DNA of 64,000 nucleotides from Cliona cf. orientalis (GCA_963930775.1 OZ005689.1:23682058-23746057); one strand, 5' to 3'. Numbered from the stretch's first letter, positions 9,473 through 21,880 are shown. Made by a program: numbers and translations. The notes: generated by a model from the letters alone, not told the origin.

Positions 9473-11318
9473 ATGGTTAACAGAAGGAACAACCTGTACG
9501 GAAGGAATGGATCTAGGCATGTCTTCCAGAACAGGAGGCAAACAGACTACAGGAGAAGGGCCCGTGCATTGTATAGAACTAAACATAAACTCAGGAGAAG
9601 AGTTGATGTTCCCACAGCCAGTTTGAGTACATGTAGTACCAGGAGAGCAGCTCTACAGAGAACCAGACAAGATGAAATGACCAGTCACTCTAGAGATACT
9701 ATTATAGGTACATTCACCAGCTCAAGTTCTCACACAGCATTCAATACTGGTACCTCCACAGCAGCCTCTCTTTCTACTTGTAGATCTCGTACCCACAGAA
9801 CAATTGGTATTGGTACTACAACTGCATCCAACCTGCTAATAGCAGCCACTCCTCCCATAGGTACATTAACTAGTTCTGGTCAACTCAATAACGACACTTC
9901 CTCCACTCTGCCAACTGCAGCCACTCCCTCTTCTGCTACCACTCCCTCCATTCTCTCTCTTGCTGCCATCCCCATAGCAGCCACTCCCCCTTCTGCTACC
10001 ACCCCCCTCATAGTGGTCACTCTCTCTACTCCCTCCACTCTCCAAACTGCGACCACTCCCCCCACAGCAGCCACTCCCTCCACTCTTGCAACTGCTACCA
10101 CTCCCTCCACTCTTGCAACTACGATCACTCCCCCTACAGCCCCCACCACTGCAAGCACAGCTAATGCAACCAGTTCTTGTGCAGCAGACTCAGCGACAGG
10201 TAGTCAATCCCTGCAAAGAAACGAAACAATTGAAGGATCACGCACAATAAACATGGACAAACTACAAGAGTATATTCAAGAGATAAGTATTCATGCTGCA
10301 TAATGTAATGCTGGAGTCACCCTAAGTGGTGAAAAAAGGGAAGGGCTTACCTCAATTATCCGTAGTCGATGTCAAGGATGTCAGTACGAAATTGAACTGG
10401 AGACTTCATGGAAGGTGAAGGACCACGTAACTATCAACGGTGGGAGTGTAACATGGCGGCAGTGTGGAGCCAGATGACAACAGGAGGAGGCTATACACAG
10501 ATAAAGGAGACTATGAGCATCTTGGGTGTTCCAGTCATGGACAAAGTCAATTCACGAGAACAGAGGAAGACATCAGTGAATGGTGGGCAAGTAGACTGGA
10601 GCAGTCCATGCTTGAGGCTGGAAGACAGGAGAAAAGCCTGGCAGAAGCGAGAGGTGACTACCATCAGGGAGTGCCTGCAATTACAGTTGTTGTGGATGGA
10701 GGATGGTCAAAGAGATCACACAAGCATTCATATAATGCTAAGTCAGGAGTGGATATTATTATTGGTCAGGCTACTGGCAAACTGCTCCACATAGGAGTGC
10801 ACAACAAATATTGTACTGCTTGTGCTCAAGGTGCTTCAGAAAGCATACACAAGTGCCACAAAAATTGGAGTGGGTCATCATCAGAAATGGAGACGGATAT
10901 TATATTGGAAGGATTTAAGAAAGCAGAACAGACACATGGCTGGCTCTACATTCATTTCATTGGTGATGGTGATAGCTCTGTATACCCCCACACTTTTACT
11001 ACAAGTTCCAATATGGGGCCGAGAGATCATCAAATTGGAGTGCGCTAATCATGCATGCAAGTGCTACTGAGCTTCACTTGAAAAGCTAGTGGCAAAAAAT
11101 CCAGCATACAAAGGAAAAGGGAGGCTAACTGAAAAAATGAGAAAGAAATTGACCACCTCAGCTAGGTATGCAATAAAAATGCGCAGTATTGATCCTGACA
11201 GGGAAAGTGCTTTAAAACAGCTCAAACTTGACCTAATTAAAGTACCTACTAATTGTGCGGGTGGATATATCCCCAAATTGCCCCAGAAACACTCATATAA
11301 GCAACTTACCCTTTGCTG
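9473..11318 (+). pseudogene. Mutator-like transposase (VDGGWSKRSHK type) with Thr/Ala/Pro-rich N-terminus
   Basis: An N-terminal Arg-rich segment is followed by a long low-complexity stretch built on TAATP/SATTP/TPSTL units (about 9880-10150). The frame continues through TAA 10301-10303 into CNAGVTLSGEKREGL and CQGCQYEIELETSW. The core reads PAITVVVDGGWSKRSHKHSY, NKYCTACAQG, SSSEMETDI and FIGDGDSSVYP (10690-10990), the DDE catalytic region of animal Mutator-like transposases, with the first Asp in VDGGW and another in GDGDS. The frame then shifts near 10990 to IKLECANHACKCY, meets TGA near 11068 (usually a sense codon), and continues as SLEKLV...KGKGRLTEKMRKKL to 11318, where homology ends. 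At least two stops and two frameshifts: dead. No terminal inverted repeats identified. Confidence 0.78.
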
Positions 11319-12117
11319 AGCATTTCTAGCGTTGTGAATGACTCCGTTTGGTATCCGCTGTCGGTCGTCAATTTTAAGGTCAAAGGTCGTGCTTTCAGCC
11401 CCACCCCCTCCAAATGTGCATGCATCAGCCCTTCCCCTGTCCATCTGCGCACACGCATATCGTTCATCGTGCCACGTGAACTTTGCGCACTGCCGAGATA
11501 ATTGGTAAGTTTTGTGTCTGTGTCTGTCGTGTGTGACACGATTCGCACAGCTACGTGTCGCATTATCGTAGTGTAAGTTATGTCATAGTTGTGAGATGAT
11601 CTCTACTTGTGTGAGCATTATATTATATGATAAATATGGCGTACTGATACTTTTCTCGTCTTTCCTGACTATCGAACTGTATGCATGTCGCCTAATTTAC
11701 TGGGCTTGGAACGCTAGGTTTGTATTGTTATGACTGGGGAGGAGGAAGGTTCTGGTGTTATGCACATTATATACGAGACTAGTACCTGCTGTAGCCAGGA
11801 GTGGAGCCAAATCAGATTGCTACACGTCATCACCAATTTTTACAGGGCTTGCTAGTAGGTTACTAGACTACATCTCACGAGTGAGGTTTTGCACCCAGGC
11901 ATAGCAGCTAAGCATTGGTACAACTCCAGTATGGGCACAACACCAGATCCTTTCTCTTCCTGATATGTTACGAACTGAACGGAAGGGAAGTTTTCCCAAT
12001 GTACCTGATTGCATATTCTCGTACCCATACGCAGATCGGAAAAAGAGTGTGGTGAAATGTTTATTCAACTTTGGTTCCAGATGTACACAACATAATATTA
12101 TGACATGCAAACAAATA
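11319..12117. other. Non-coding spacer
   Basis: Open frames here (for example on the minus strand 11306-11563) have no recognisable domain and no splice context. Nothing is called. Confidence 0.4.
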
Positions 12118-12414
12118 CAGTGGAAACCCTCTAAAGCGGACACCATTGGGAGCAAAATTTTAGTCCGCTATAGCGAGGTGTCCTTAGCTCAGGGGTAGTG
12201 GTTGACCATGCCCCTCCTACAATTGAGGCCAGCTATGATAAAGTATCACTGTGGGACCAAAATAAGTGTTCGTTATACGGAATAGCGGGGTGTCCACTGT
12301 TGAGAGTGTTTGAATATATTGAAGTCTATGGAAATAAAATCCGGACATTCAGAATTGTCTGTTATATCGCAGGTGTCCGCCGTTGAGGGGTGTCCGTTAT
12401 GCAAGGTTCCACTG
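12118..12414. mobile_element. pogo/Tigger-like MITE (CAGTGGAA ends)
   Basis: It starts CAGTGGAAACCCTCTAAAGC and ends GCAAGGTTCCACTG; the termini are inverted and followed internally by GGACACC / GGTGTCCG. CAGTGGAACC...AAAGCGGACACC is a common signature of pogo-type Tc1/mariner MITEs in invertebrates. A TA precedes the left end. The 297-bp interior repeats GGTGTCC several times and has no coding potential. Confidence 0.8.
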
Positions 12415-12892
12415 ATAACGTGATCACAATGTTTTGCTTATGTACACAATTCATGCAGCCTTACACCCAGCCGGGGGCCTTGAAACCACAATCTTGGCAA
12501 ATTATGGAGTCCAAGTGACTCAGTGCCTGATTCTCAACCAGACGATCAAACGGCAGCTGTATAAATGAAATTTTCCTGTCCCAGTAGACAGGCATGGATC
12601 ATCCACATCCTCGCCAGCTACATTTGAGCTTATAACCCTCATCTGAACTTTACGGACACTATTCTGAAAGGACGCAATGATATATTGCCGGAACCATATG
12701 CATTTCATCATACGTTCATTTTCTGCATGCAACAAAGAGGCTGGGCACAAGACTACTAATTACAGGGATAGTAATCTCAATGTGGCTTGTACTTGCACCA
12801 TGCATTGTAGCGAGATCAAAATTGCCATCACAGATTGATGTACAGTAAACTTACAAAAAATTTCAAAAGTGGAAGAAAAAAAATCCAAAGAT

Positions 12893-12978
12893 CAAGCGGA
12901 GTTCGAACCCACGACCACCGCTCCACCAGCCCCAGCCCTAGTCCGCTCTGCCAACCCAGCTCGCCGCTGCTGGATGTC
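12893..12978 (-). repeat. tRNA-derived (SINE-like) sequence
   Basis: On the minus strand the stretch has an A-box-like TTGGCAGAGCGG, then about 45 bp later a B-box-like GGGTTCGAACTCC, the spacing of an internal RNA polymerase III promoter. The cloverleaf arms do not pair well enough for a functional tRNA. It is followed by an A/T-rich tail. I infer a SINE head or tRNA pseudogene. Confidence 0.45.
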
Positions 12979-13086
12979 GTTTTTTTTGCCACCTTTATAC
13001 GCCTTGTCACTATAATACTAACCCTTTGTCAACAACCATAGCCTAAACCCAAAACCCCTCATCACTAACCGATTACCGAAACCCAA

Positions 13087-13108
13087 CCCCCCCCCCCCCC
13101 CCCCCCCC
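13087..13108. repeat. Poly-C run of 22
   Basis: One of several long G/C homopolymers in the window (others at about 281, 24642, 26035, 30588, 44000 and 59795). Length is as given and may be unstable in sequencing. Confidence 0.85.
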
Positions 13109-15292
13109 GCTACTAACCTCACTAGCCGTCTAGTGCTCAGTATTACTGGCTATTAGTATTAGTATAGCTAATAATAGAGCTGCTGGTACTCCAAGCACTA
13201 AATCTTGGGTACCAGTGCCGGTACGGTACAGTGTTGAAAAAAGTCTCTGCAGAAACTAAAACTAGGCTATAACTAGCCATACATTGTGCCCGTGTATGAG
13301 TAAGAACTGATGAAAATGTACCCGACAATACCTACTTTTTGAGCTTGACAATGTGATGAACATCGTTTACGCTTTGCCCAACTGAGTAAATTATGTGCTC
13401 AACAAGGGAGTCGCTGCCATACATCCCCGGAGCAGCTAGATATCTTGATCATGCAGACAAGCTAGCTAGCATTGGTCTATACCTTGAGCTACAAAACTCG
13501 AGTGCTCTATTGTTTTACACAGTAAACGCTTCCGCTACTTGCTAGTTAGTTGGCGAGGCTATAGGGAATTGTACGTACAGCACCACTTACTTGTGTAAAT
13601 CCAGCAGAACCTATAGACACTTGTAGCCCAGAAGTGAATGGCTGACTGGGTTATGAACAGCAATGAGCTTCCTTTGGACTAGCAACTTCCAAGGCCTATA
13701 ATCTTAGTCTCAGAGCTGTGCAACATCATTCATTCCATGATGACACTCCTGCATATTGTGGCCCGGCGCCCCTGCTTTGCCCATTGCATCAGTGAAATTT
13801 ATCTATAATCAGATCTGCTGACATGGCCTAATAATATTGCCTAATACCAACATGAAGCCTTTAAAGTCAAAGGCAGGAATAATCTTGCTACCACACATTT
13901 GCAATGTTTTCTGCCCATGCGCTACGTGAGGGGCGGGATCACGCATAATCCAGTGCACTACGAAACAGTTAGAGCTCTATAGAGCACATACCCCATCGCA
14001 CATTGCATCTCTGTCTGCATAGAAATGAGAGCTGCAGCAGTAGTGTGCGTATGTAGCTGACGTATATACATGACATGGCCCACAGTGGATGGGTAGTTGA
14101 TAGGTGTCGCCAACAAAGACGCAGTGTTTGCGATGCTCGTGGGCCTTGCAAAACAATTTGAAGCATAATGAAGACAAAATTTAGACTACTTATATGGATT
14201 TCTTGTAGTTACTAGTCGATCAGATGCCTAGATGTCCAGATCTGGCTATTTTGTGGTGACAGACTAAACCAATTACTTTATCCCTTGTGCATGTGAGCTG
14301 GTAATGTGTTCCTGGTGTTATTCACTAGCTCAGCATGTGTACGAGGCTGTACTAGTGTCATAATTATGGAGGGTGTAGTCATTAATTTTTGTGAGAGGGG
14401 TATCCATCTTATTTGGGAGTGGTCATTCAGAGGTAGAAATTTCATCTTGCTGTGGTGTATACTTCCTTGGGGGTATAGTATTCTGTATGGGGAGTAGTAC
14501 ACTAAAAAATTTGGTAGGGTAGCTATCTTTAGTAGGTGTATGGCTACTTTTCATATTGGGATCATATATTTATTAGTGAAAGATGTATAATAATAATAGC
14601 TAGTACTATTGTTTTGGGAGGGGTGTTCATTTCATTTGGGGGGGGGTGTCTTTTATTGCTGGAGGGGTGGGGCATTTCTTGGGGTACTGGGTGTAAATAC
14701 CAGCCACACCCCTACACGCACAGAGCTAGCTAGCTAGCAAAGGTCATATGATCAGTTATTGTCCTGTAACAAGGTCAAAGGTCAATGATACTATGCTTTA
14801 AATGGATCGAAACCTTTCTATTGTCGCTGTGCATCCAACACTCATGTATTTGATGGTTATGAGGATCTTATTGAAGAAAGCTTATAAATGTTCACATCTT
14901 GGATTGTGAGAGCCATCTGACAATGCCGTGGCGCCAGTTGCTATCATGCATGCAGATTTGCTGAGAAAATCATATGATTAGGATTAGGAACGTACTGTTA
15001 ACACGCACGGTGATTTAAGTGATTCTAAACTAGCTAAATATGTTGTAGTTTTGGACAAGATGATTCTCAGCAGTAACCCCTCCGCCTACACTTTGCAGCA
15101 AATACGGTAATCTGCTCTACAATACTCTATCCGTAGTGTCATGGGCACTTGCCCGGAACACTATGGTATTACCCCGTGTGCATATTAAAGTAATCGGGTG
15201 GCTTGGCATTTTTCAATCTTTCTCCTCATTGAAGTCAGCTGCCTGAAGCTCCCACCCTCGGGTGGCATGATGAGTCGTTGATGGCTTCTACC
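13109..15292. other. Non-coding spacer before the 5.5-kb transposon
   Basis: About 2.2 kb without a supported gene. A G/T-rich strand-biased stretch lies at 14310-14710. Short frames are not backed by splice sites or motifs. The 9-bp target copy GCTTCTACC lies at its right edge (15284-15292). Confidence 0.5.
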
Positions 15293-15330
15293 AGGAGCTT
15301 ATGAGTGCTGCGAAGCAGCGCGATGGAGCG
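15293..15330 (+). repeat. Left terminal inverted repeat
   Basis: 38 bp, preceded directly by the target copy GCTTCTACC. One mismatch to the right terminus. Confidence 0.9.
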
Positions 15331-15513
15331 CTTTACTACTAGAATCACGTTTCGTAGAATTAGCTACAACCATTTGCCTTATATGGCATCACACCTTGCA
15401 GGTGCTAAGTGGCATGCAGTTGTGGGTGTATGCGGTTATGTAATCAATATCGCTTGCGCGTGACGCGACGAATTGCAACGCTAGCGCTGAGTCAGCTACA
15501 AGCAGCGTCAACG

Positions 15514-18500
15514 ATGGACCCTAGAACTGGCGTGAAGCGCTCTCTGCCTCTGAGAACTCCCCACCGAGAGGCCGGCGCTCCCAAGAGACGACGACTAGTA
15601 CTTGATACTGCGAGTCGTACTGGACGCCGACTTCCTCCTGAGATGGCTGGGCAGATGGCTACCTTCAAGTTGGCAGGGAGTCCAAAAAGGAAAGCGTACA
15701 AACCTCGCAAACGCCCATCTCTCAGCAAAGGTAATCCTGTATTAAATCTACAATCGGCTAGCCCTATTTTACACTCGTAATTATTTAGTGATTGTTACTG
15801 CTGCGGATCCGGTGCCAGCTCCCTGTAATCCAATGATGCTTACTGCACAAGATAAAGTGCTGCGTTTGCAAGCCACATTTCCCTCTGTTCCCAGTTTCAC
15901 CCATATAGATGCTAGCACAACCTGGTTGGTTTTCTGCTCTCCGATTACGACAGTTAACCCCGCTCAAGTTCCCTACTCTAACCCTAGAGTTGTTGAACTC
16001 ACTGTCACCTCGGGACGTTTCCATCTTGAAGCTAACTTCCATCTGGTGAAAAGTTTTACCCTTGAGGGAAATGAAGAGCAGCTACACTCACTCATCATGT
16101 CTCTCCAGAAAGATAGTGGCTATGTACTCTGCCCTGGCCTACCATCTTCACTTGCACAGTCAGTGACATTTGGAAGCAAGAAGCTACGAAGGTGGGGCCC
16201 CATGCTTCAACGGTCAGATCATGCGGACTGCTTAATGTGGTACCATACCTCTCATGCTAGTACCTCAAGCATGTGCTCTAAGTGTAGTCGTCTTTCTTAT
16301 CACCTGCAAGATATGATCAAACGAAAGCAGTCCATGTCTCCTGCAACGAAACGAAAGAGAACGTCAGCGGGAAGCAGATATCCTAAAGTGTATTTGACAC
16401 CGAAGTCCCTAGCAGAGCGAGTGAAAAATGAGAAAGTACAAGCAATGGCTGACAAGAAAGCTGCAAGGAAGGTTCGAAAAATTGACATTGATGTTGACAA
16501 CATCACGAGTGAAGATCTCATTGCTGTGGTGGCTGAGCTCGAATGTACTTCTAAAGATACCTTGGAGCAATTATTAATTGAAGCTGACCGTGCAGGTATA
16601 ATATGTGAGCGGATTTGAGAAAAGGGCCCACTTCGCACATTTTCCGAAATTTCGTTTTAAATCGCGCATAACTTCTGAACTGTAGTAGCTATGAGCTTCA
16701 GACTTGGAGCAAACATTCTTCAGTCATTAGTCAACACTCGCTGTAAATTTCGCGCCCCGCCCACATCCGGTGTGGGCGTGGCGCCCGCGCGTATCGATCG
16801 CGTTCGAAATCGGCCATTTTATGCCTCACTTCAAGCGTTCAGTGCTTTGGACAGGAGCTTAGCCAGACTCTCTAACGTTGGATATATTTAGTAGAAGGCC
16901 TGATCTGCTTACAAACCAAGCCAGAAGCCTAAGGCTCTTATAGTTTTTGTGTGGTGACAGCTTGAAAAGTGCCAAAAATTCGCGTTTTGCGCGAAGTGGG
17001 CCCTTTTCTCAAATCCGCTCACATATCTTTAATTACAATAACTTGGGATACATTCAATAACATGCATGCCTGTAGGTACTGGGGACATTCTCCGGCAAAA
17101 ATGGAAACAGGATGTCACGGACAGGATTGACTTTACAAAGGACCAGGAGAAGAACTGTAAGTTGCTTATTCTAGGTACACTGTTGATGTCAAGTTGGTGT
17201 GTACATGTGTAGGTGTAGATTGTGGTTCACGTGGAAATCGGAGTATGATCACCATTCGAATGGGTATGTGATTTTATTATGCTGGGTAGCCATTGCAATT
17301 GTACACATTTCACATAAATGTAGCTCTTGCTGTATATGCCAGGAGTCCTGCTGCTTACCATGCTCTTCGAAGTTTCCGGCTCTTACAGCTACCGTCTGTT
17401 TCAACCCTGCAACAGTTTAAATCCAGTTACACTGAGAGAGCAGGTGAAGTTGAGTCAAGACTCAAGGAGGAGTGTGACATCTACCACCAGAGACAGCAGG
17501 AAGCTAAAGAAAAGTGAAAGTTGGTACCTCTTGGTGAAGGATCGCTCATATTTGACGAGGTCAAAGTGACAGCAAAGCTGCAATGGAACAGTCGTGACAA
17601 CTCGCTTGTAGGGTATGCTATGACGGGTGATGAGATGGCCTCCATGAATGATGTTTACCAGTACTTGGACAAGGACGAGTGTGTTCCCAAGATAGACTAC
17701 GTCATGCAGACTATGTGGCGAGATCACTCCTCAAACTGTGACATCATTGGGCCATATTATACGAGTAGTGGTAGCATGATAGCTAGTTTCTCACTTTCCT
17801 GCGTCATGGATGCCATTAGGAAATTTCATGCATACGGATTTAAGGTAGTTTAATTAAATCACTTTCAATTAATGTTTTATTGTACATGACTATTATTATT
17901 TAGGTCACAGCCTTGATTTGTAATGGTGCTTCCTCCAATCTCACAATGTTGAAGATGCTAATTGGACGGCGTGGTATCTTGGGATATGACAAATTGCAAG
18001 CTGATATTCACAGTATTCCAGCCAAATTTACAAATCCCTTCTCTGGTGAACAAGTGTTTATTATTGTTTGCCCTTCACACCAGGTGTTTATTACTTGCTT
18101 CTAAACCTGTTAATAGTGTACAAATGAAGTTTCCCTCTTCTTTTGTAGCTAAAGTCAATGATTGCTGCTCTGTACAACTCCCGAGCAGATGGTTCGAAAC
18201 CCAACCGTTTAAGGCAGGGAAACAATGCAATACCCTTTGGGTGGGAGGCCATTGAAGGGATGTTAAAAAGAGAGGTACAAAGGATTCAGAGTGGTAAACT
18301 GGTCCGAGTTCCAGGATTGAAAGAAAGCTTTGTACACCGTGACACCTGGACTAGACTCAACATAAAGCCAGCTAAGATCATGCAGGTAATACATATTGAA
18401 TACATCACTGTTGTGTATGTTATGTGCTTACATGTATAACGATGTATTATAATAGCAAGAGTATGTGTTGAGTGAACTTGAGGAATACACCATGCAAACC

Positions 18501-19095
18501 CCCGCTCCAGAGGACAGTGCAAGTGTTCAACATGACATTGTTGTGATGTACCTGAAGGCATGCAATAAGGTGTTCGAACGGGGAATTCTGGAAAAGAAAG
18601 GCTTCATCAAGTCCACACAGAGTCCACTCTTAACATCAATGGTTTAGTTTTTTCTCGGAGTGGGCATACAAGGCAATCAATGAAGGTAAAGTGCACATGT
18701 GTACGTCCACTCAAATAATATACCACATCGTAATAATTATTTCATCACTTAATGTAGGGTACTCATTTTCGGAAACATCGGATCGCATGTTCCTTTCATG
18801 GCAGACGTGGGATCTTTTACGTTTTATGCACTACGGCTTCACTGGATTTTGTGAGGAGTTCTTAAGAAAACATCCAGGTTACACCATCTATCCCATACGC
18901 CTTAATGGAAGTGCTGTGGAGACACTTTTTAGTCAATGTAAGTACTCCAGTGGTGGAAACTTAATGTCAGCTAACTATGCATCCGCAAGAGCTTTAGTGC
19001 TCATCAAAGGCTGTATTTCTGGCAAGTACAAAGGTGATGACTACAGATATGCCCCATTGTTTGTTCGACAACATCAATTAAAGAGATCCAAGTAA
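15514..19095 (+). pseudogene. P/THAP9-like RNase H-fold transposase, nine exons
   Basis: Exons by GT-AG sites and phase: 15514-15730, 15789-16595, 17076-17156, 17213-17263, 17323-17844, 17904-18083, 18149-18385, 18456-18685, 18758-19095 (an upstream in-frame ATG exists at 15409). Exon 1 has a basic APKRRR segment. Exon 5 carries LIFDEVKVTAKLQW, resembling the first catalytic Asp region of P-element/THAP9 transposases. Exon 6 carries ALICNGASSN where relatives have an Asp (CDGAS/CDGTS). Exon 9 carries RLNGSAVETLFSQ, a candidate third acidic residue. Lesions: an in-frame TGA near 17516 just before LVPLGEG, a frameshift near 18643 and the D-to-N change. These suggest an inactive copy that could be mobilised only in trans. 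Domain naming rests on motif memory. Confidence 0.75.
16604..17023. mobile_element. TA-flanked MITE (TGTGAGCGGATTTGAG ends) in transposase intron 2
   Basis: The ends are inverted repeats beginning TGTGAGCGGATTTGAGAAAA, with GGGCCCACTTCGC following. TA lies on both sides (16602-16603, 17024-17025). The same end type (TGTGA...GAGAAAAGGG) bounds 31560-31976. It sits inside the intron between exons 2 and 3 of the host transposon, a nested insertion that leaves the splice sites intact. Confidence 0.85.
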
Positions 19096-19371
19096 CTTCA
19101 AAATTAATTATACATCCTAATGTATTGCTGTATAACATGTCATGACAGTCTCATTAAAGCCTAATACAAGATTGTTTCTCAGATGCATACACCTTTAGTT
19201 TATCTCTTAATGCTACATCCTTTGTTTGACTCAATACGGTTTACCACAGCGGCACACTGAAGTAGAGAGTTCATCATAGTGTTAATTATACGGGAGAGTA
19301 ACTCTGAGAATATTTCATCTATGAGTGACGGTGGACACTCAATTGGTTGCAATGAATCTTTCATCAGATGG

Positions 19372-20518
19372 TCACACATTGCACGAAACTTCCTTCAAAC
19401 TATCATCTGCTAAAATACTATCCTTGGTAACCTACAAAAGAATAGTTTGCATCACACATCTTCCCTGTTTGCACATGCACATGGATGTTTCACATGCATG
19501 CGTGCACACACACACACACACACACATTCACACTTATATTATTGGAACCCACTCCTAATCACACTTTCATACCCCCCCCCCCATACACACACAACGTTAA
19601 CACTTATCTGCATGCACAAACCCATACAAAGTGCATTGAGGTTGTTAATGTGTAAATCACCTTGGATATCGTTCGACCATCTTTCAGTAAAGCCTGCATG
19701 TTGAGGGTACGTTTGATTTTCACTGAACATCTACGGCAAAATGGCAGCAGGCTCTGTCGGGGGAACTTCATTCGTCCCCGGTCTTGCTTCTCTAGAATGG
19801 CAGGAATGACTGTTTTATCCTTCTCAAGTAACAATTGCAACAATGACATTTGCTTCCGAAAGTTCTGCTTCCTCGTGAGGGTATAGTGCTTTGCCTTTCT
19901 CGAGCGACTCCAGCAACTTCGTGCACGAAAACGTATACAAACATGCAGACTGAACCCAAAAAGGCGATACGTTACATCATCATCGGCTGCTACTGGCATG
20001 GATGAATCTTGACGAATCCCTGACTCACACCTTGTTCTTAAATTGTCTAAAATCATATCTCTTTGCCGAACTATGTATGTCAACAGAGCTGAAAAGACAG
20101 ATGACATCACTGCACTCCTACACTCATCAGAAATACCACAAGAATATCCACTGGTAAGCTTACTCCATTCTTTACAAGTCGCCTCTGTAGACATACTAGC
20201 ACTAGCAACAGCGTACGTTGCACTGTAGTTATTCCACGCAAGGAGCAGACGTATATGACGTTCAGCTCCTTTAGAGCACTCACCTACGTACAGCGAGCAG
20301 AACTTATTCACCTCATCCTTGAGTAGTTCGCGAAAGGCTGGGCTACGCTCTCTAATTAGGTAGCACCATAGGGCTCGTCTCTCTGGGAACACGTAAATGT
20401 GTCGTTCCTTTTGAACCTCCTTTACCACCACCGCTTGGATCACATCGATATCCGCCTTTCGTAGTTCTCTGGCGATGCTTCTGAGTTCACTTAGTGCTAG
20501 TCGCTTTCTTTTAGGCAT
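19372..20518 (-). CDS. Transposon partner protein of unknown function
   Basis: A long frame on the minus strand starts at MPKRKRLALSELRSIARE (ATG 20518; another in-frame ATG at 20599) and runs to a GTGATT donor after TCCAAG (exon end 19661). A downstream acceptor (ttttgtag, exon start 19431) continues in phase for about 19 codons to TGA 19372-19374. Another frame across the same segment stays open to TAA at 19200-19202, so a frameshift in the last exon is possible. The protein has a basic start, mostly helical composition, several Cys (CRRCSVKIKR near the end) and no domain I recognise. It converges on the transposase gene within the same inverted repeats, so it is probably an accessory factor of the element, like the second genes of other two-gene transposons. 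That role is inference. Confidence 0.6.
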
Positions 20519-20745
20519 ATCAAAAATTACTGCACAACGGTTCACGCACCGTTTATAGCGTACAGCATGGCATACACGCGGTACGCGCGAGTTGTGCAAT
20601 CGCGACCGCGTACGTCATCGTTATTCACAGCCACTTGTCAACCACTTACCGTACATCCTCAATGCGGGATCACACCTTCCTTATAAGGCGTTTCATGATG
20701 CGCGTGGTTTACGAAACGTGAATTCCACCCCATACCAGAGATAGA

Positions 20746-20783
20746 CGCTCCATCGCGCTGCTTCGCAGCGCTCATAAGCTCCT
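20746..20783 (-). repeat. Right terminal inverted repeat
   Basis: 38 bp, followed directly by the target copy GCTTCTACC at 20784-20792. Confidence 0.9.
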
Positions 20784-20792
20784 GCTTCTACC

Positions 20793-21880
20793 CATGCCAA
20801 AAAAACGTCCGCAAAAGCGCGCCACCTATGTGCACCATTGTACGGAGCACGCCGTAGCACTTCTAACGTGTGTACAACATAGTGCGCGACTTACATGTTA
20901 ATTCACGCAACAGCCCAACGCGTTCAACGCACTGATGCAGTGAGATCGATGCACACATCGACATCGCCATGGCAAGATTCGGTATTATTAGCTTACCTTC
21001 TCTATAGGTATACCCATAATTTATTATAACTTTTGTCTACTTACAAAATTATTATTAGTTTAGTCCCACGGTAGCTGCAGGTGACTGTTGATCGAGCGAT
21101 ACAAACGGCGTGATCGTGGGTCAACCAGATCCTGATGACAGCGTAGTCTCGCTAGCCAGCCTCTTATATTGACCTCTGAGTCTCGATCATCAACATTAAT
21201 AATCTCATACCTAGCCTTGCTTCGGCCACAGGGTGAAACTAGTAGCTGCCCACTTGACTTGGACAATATGGACACATGAGCGCGGGTTATCGTCACGATC
21301 ACTACCAAACCAGTTGGTTTTTCCTACTCGGCAACAATCATAATTATTATTATAACAAGAGGGGGTGCAGTCGCGGAATTCTATGGTATTACGACAAATG
21401 AATGTCCATTACATGTGGAACCGCTATAATTGCGATACTACTATGTAATCCAGCTTATCTGTGTCCAGCAGAAGGCCTAGGTCCTATCTTTTTCCTAAGT
21501 AGCCGTTTACGGCAAGTCTTCTGAGTCGTGACCCAAATGCATGCATGTGAAGTGTAGTTTGTTGACGGTCACTATCCATTCATGCATACTATATATGTAT
21601 GAAATGCATATTATATATGTATGAATGTGGTGCATTTCTGTTGATATTAATTTTTATCACAAGTATGTTTAATGTCACAATCATGGGATAATGTGGCTAG
21701 CATGCATGATCATCTATTAACAGTACATGCTCACAAAACATAGAGACGTAGTTCATGCACAAACAGTATCCTGCCTGGTCAAGATTGTCTATTGGTACCG
21801 TGCGCATGCGCAGATTGAAGCGGTTGCAGACACCACACCCCTCATAGCAAGCAACTACCAACTAAGTGTGCAATGGCAAC
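20793..21880. other. Non-coding spacer
   Basis: About 1.1 kb. A minus-strand frame at 21060-21308 has no recognisable domain. A direct repeat built on ATGCATACTATATATGTATGAA occurs near 21580-21625. No gene called. Confidence 0.4.

Larger units (their letters stand above)
15293..20783. mobile_element. Complete two-gene DNA transposon, 5.49 kb, 9-bp TSD
   Basis: The termini are 38-bp inverted repeats (15293-15330 and 20746-20783) that differ at one position. They begin AGGAGCTTATGAG and contain GCTGCGAAGCAGCG, itself a palindrome. The element is flanked by identical 9-bp copies of GCTTCTACC at 15284-15292 and 20784-20792, so both ends are exact. Subterminal ACGTTTCGTA blocks are also shared in inverted orientation. 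Inside are a plus-strand multi-exon transposase gene (15514-19095) and a convergent minus-strand gene (20518 to about 19372). The transposase has P/THAP9-like features; an 8-9-bp duplication fits P, Mutator or Merlin elements. A TA-flanked MITE has inserted in intron 2 of the transposase (16604-17023). Confidence 0.88.

Noticed and set aside
9880-10158. Minus-strand Val/Gly/Ala-rich frame
   Set aside because: Mirror of the Thr/Ala/Pro-rich repeat in the Mutator-like N-terminus.
12893-12978. Functional tRNA gene
   Set aside because: A/B boxes are present but acceptor and anticodon arms do not pair.
13969-14177. Minus-strand frame with GDTYQLP, considered as a helicase-like motif
   Set aside because: Too short, isolated, and without neighbouring helicase motifs.
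19447-19704. Plus-strand frames across the CA repeat
   Set aside because: Driven by an (AC)n microsatellite between the two convergent genes of the 5.5-kb element; no motif.
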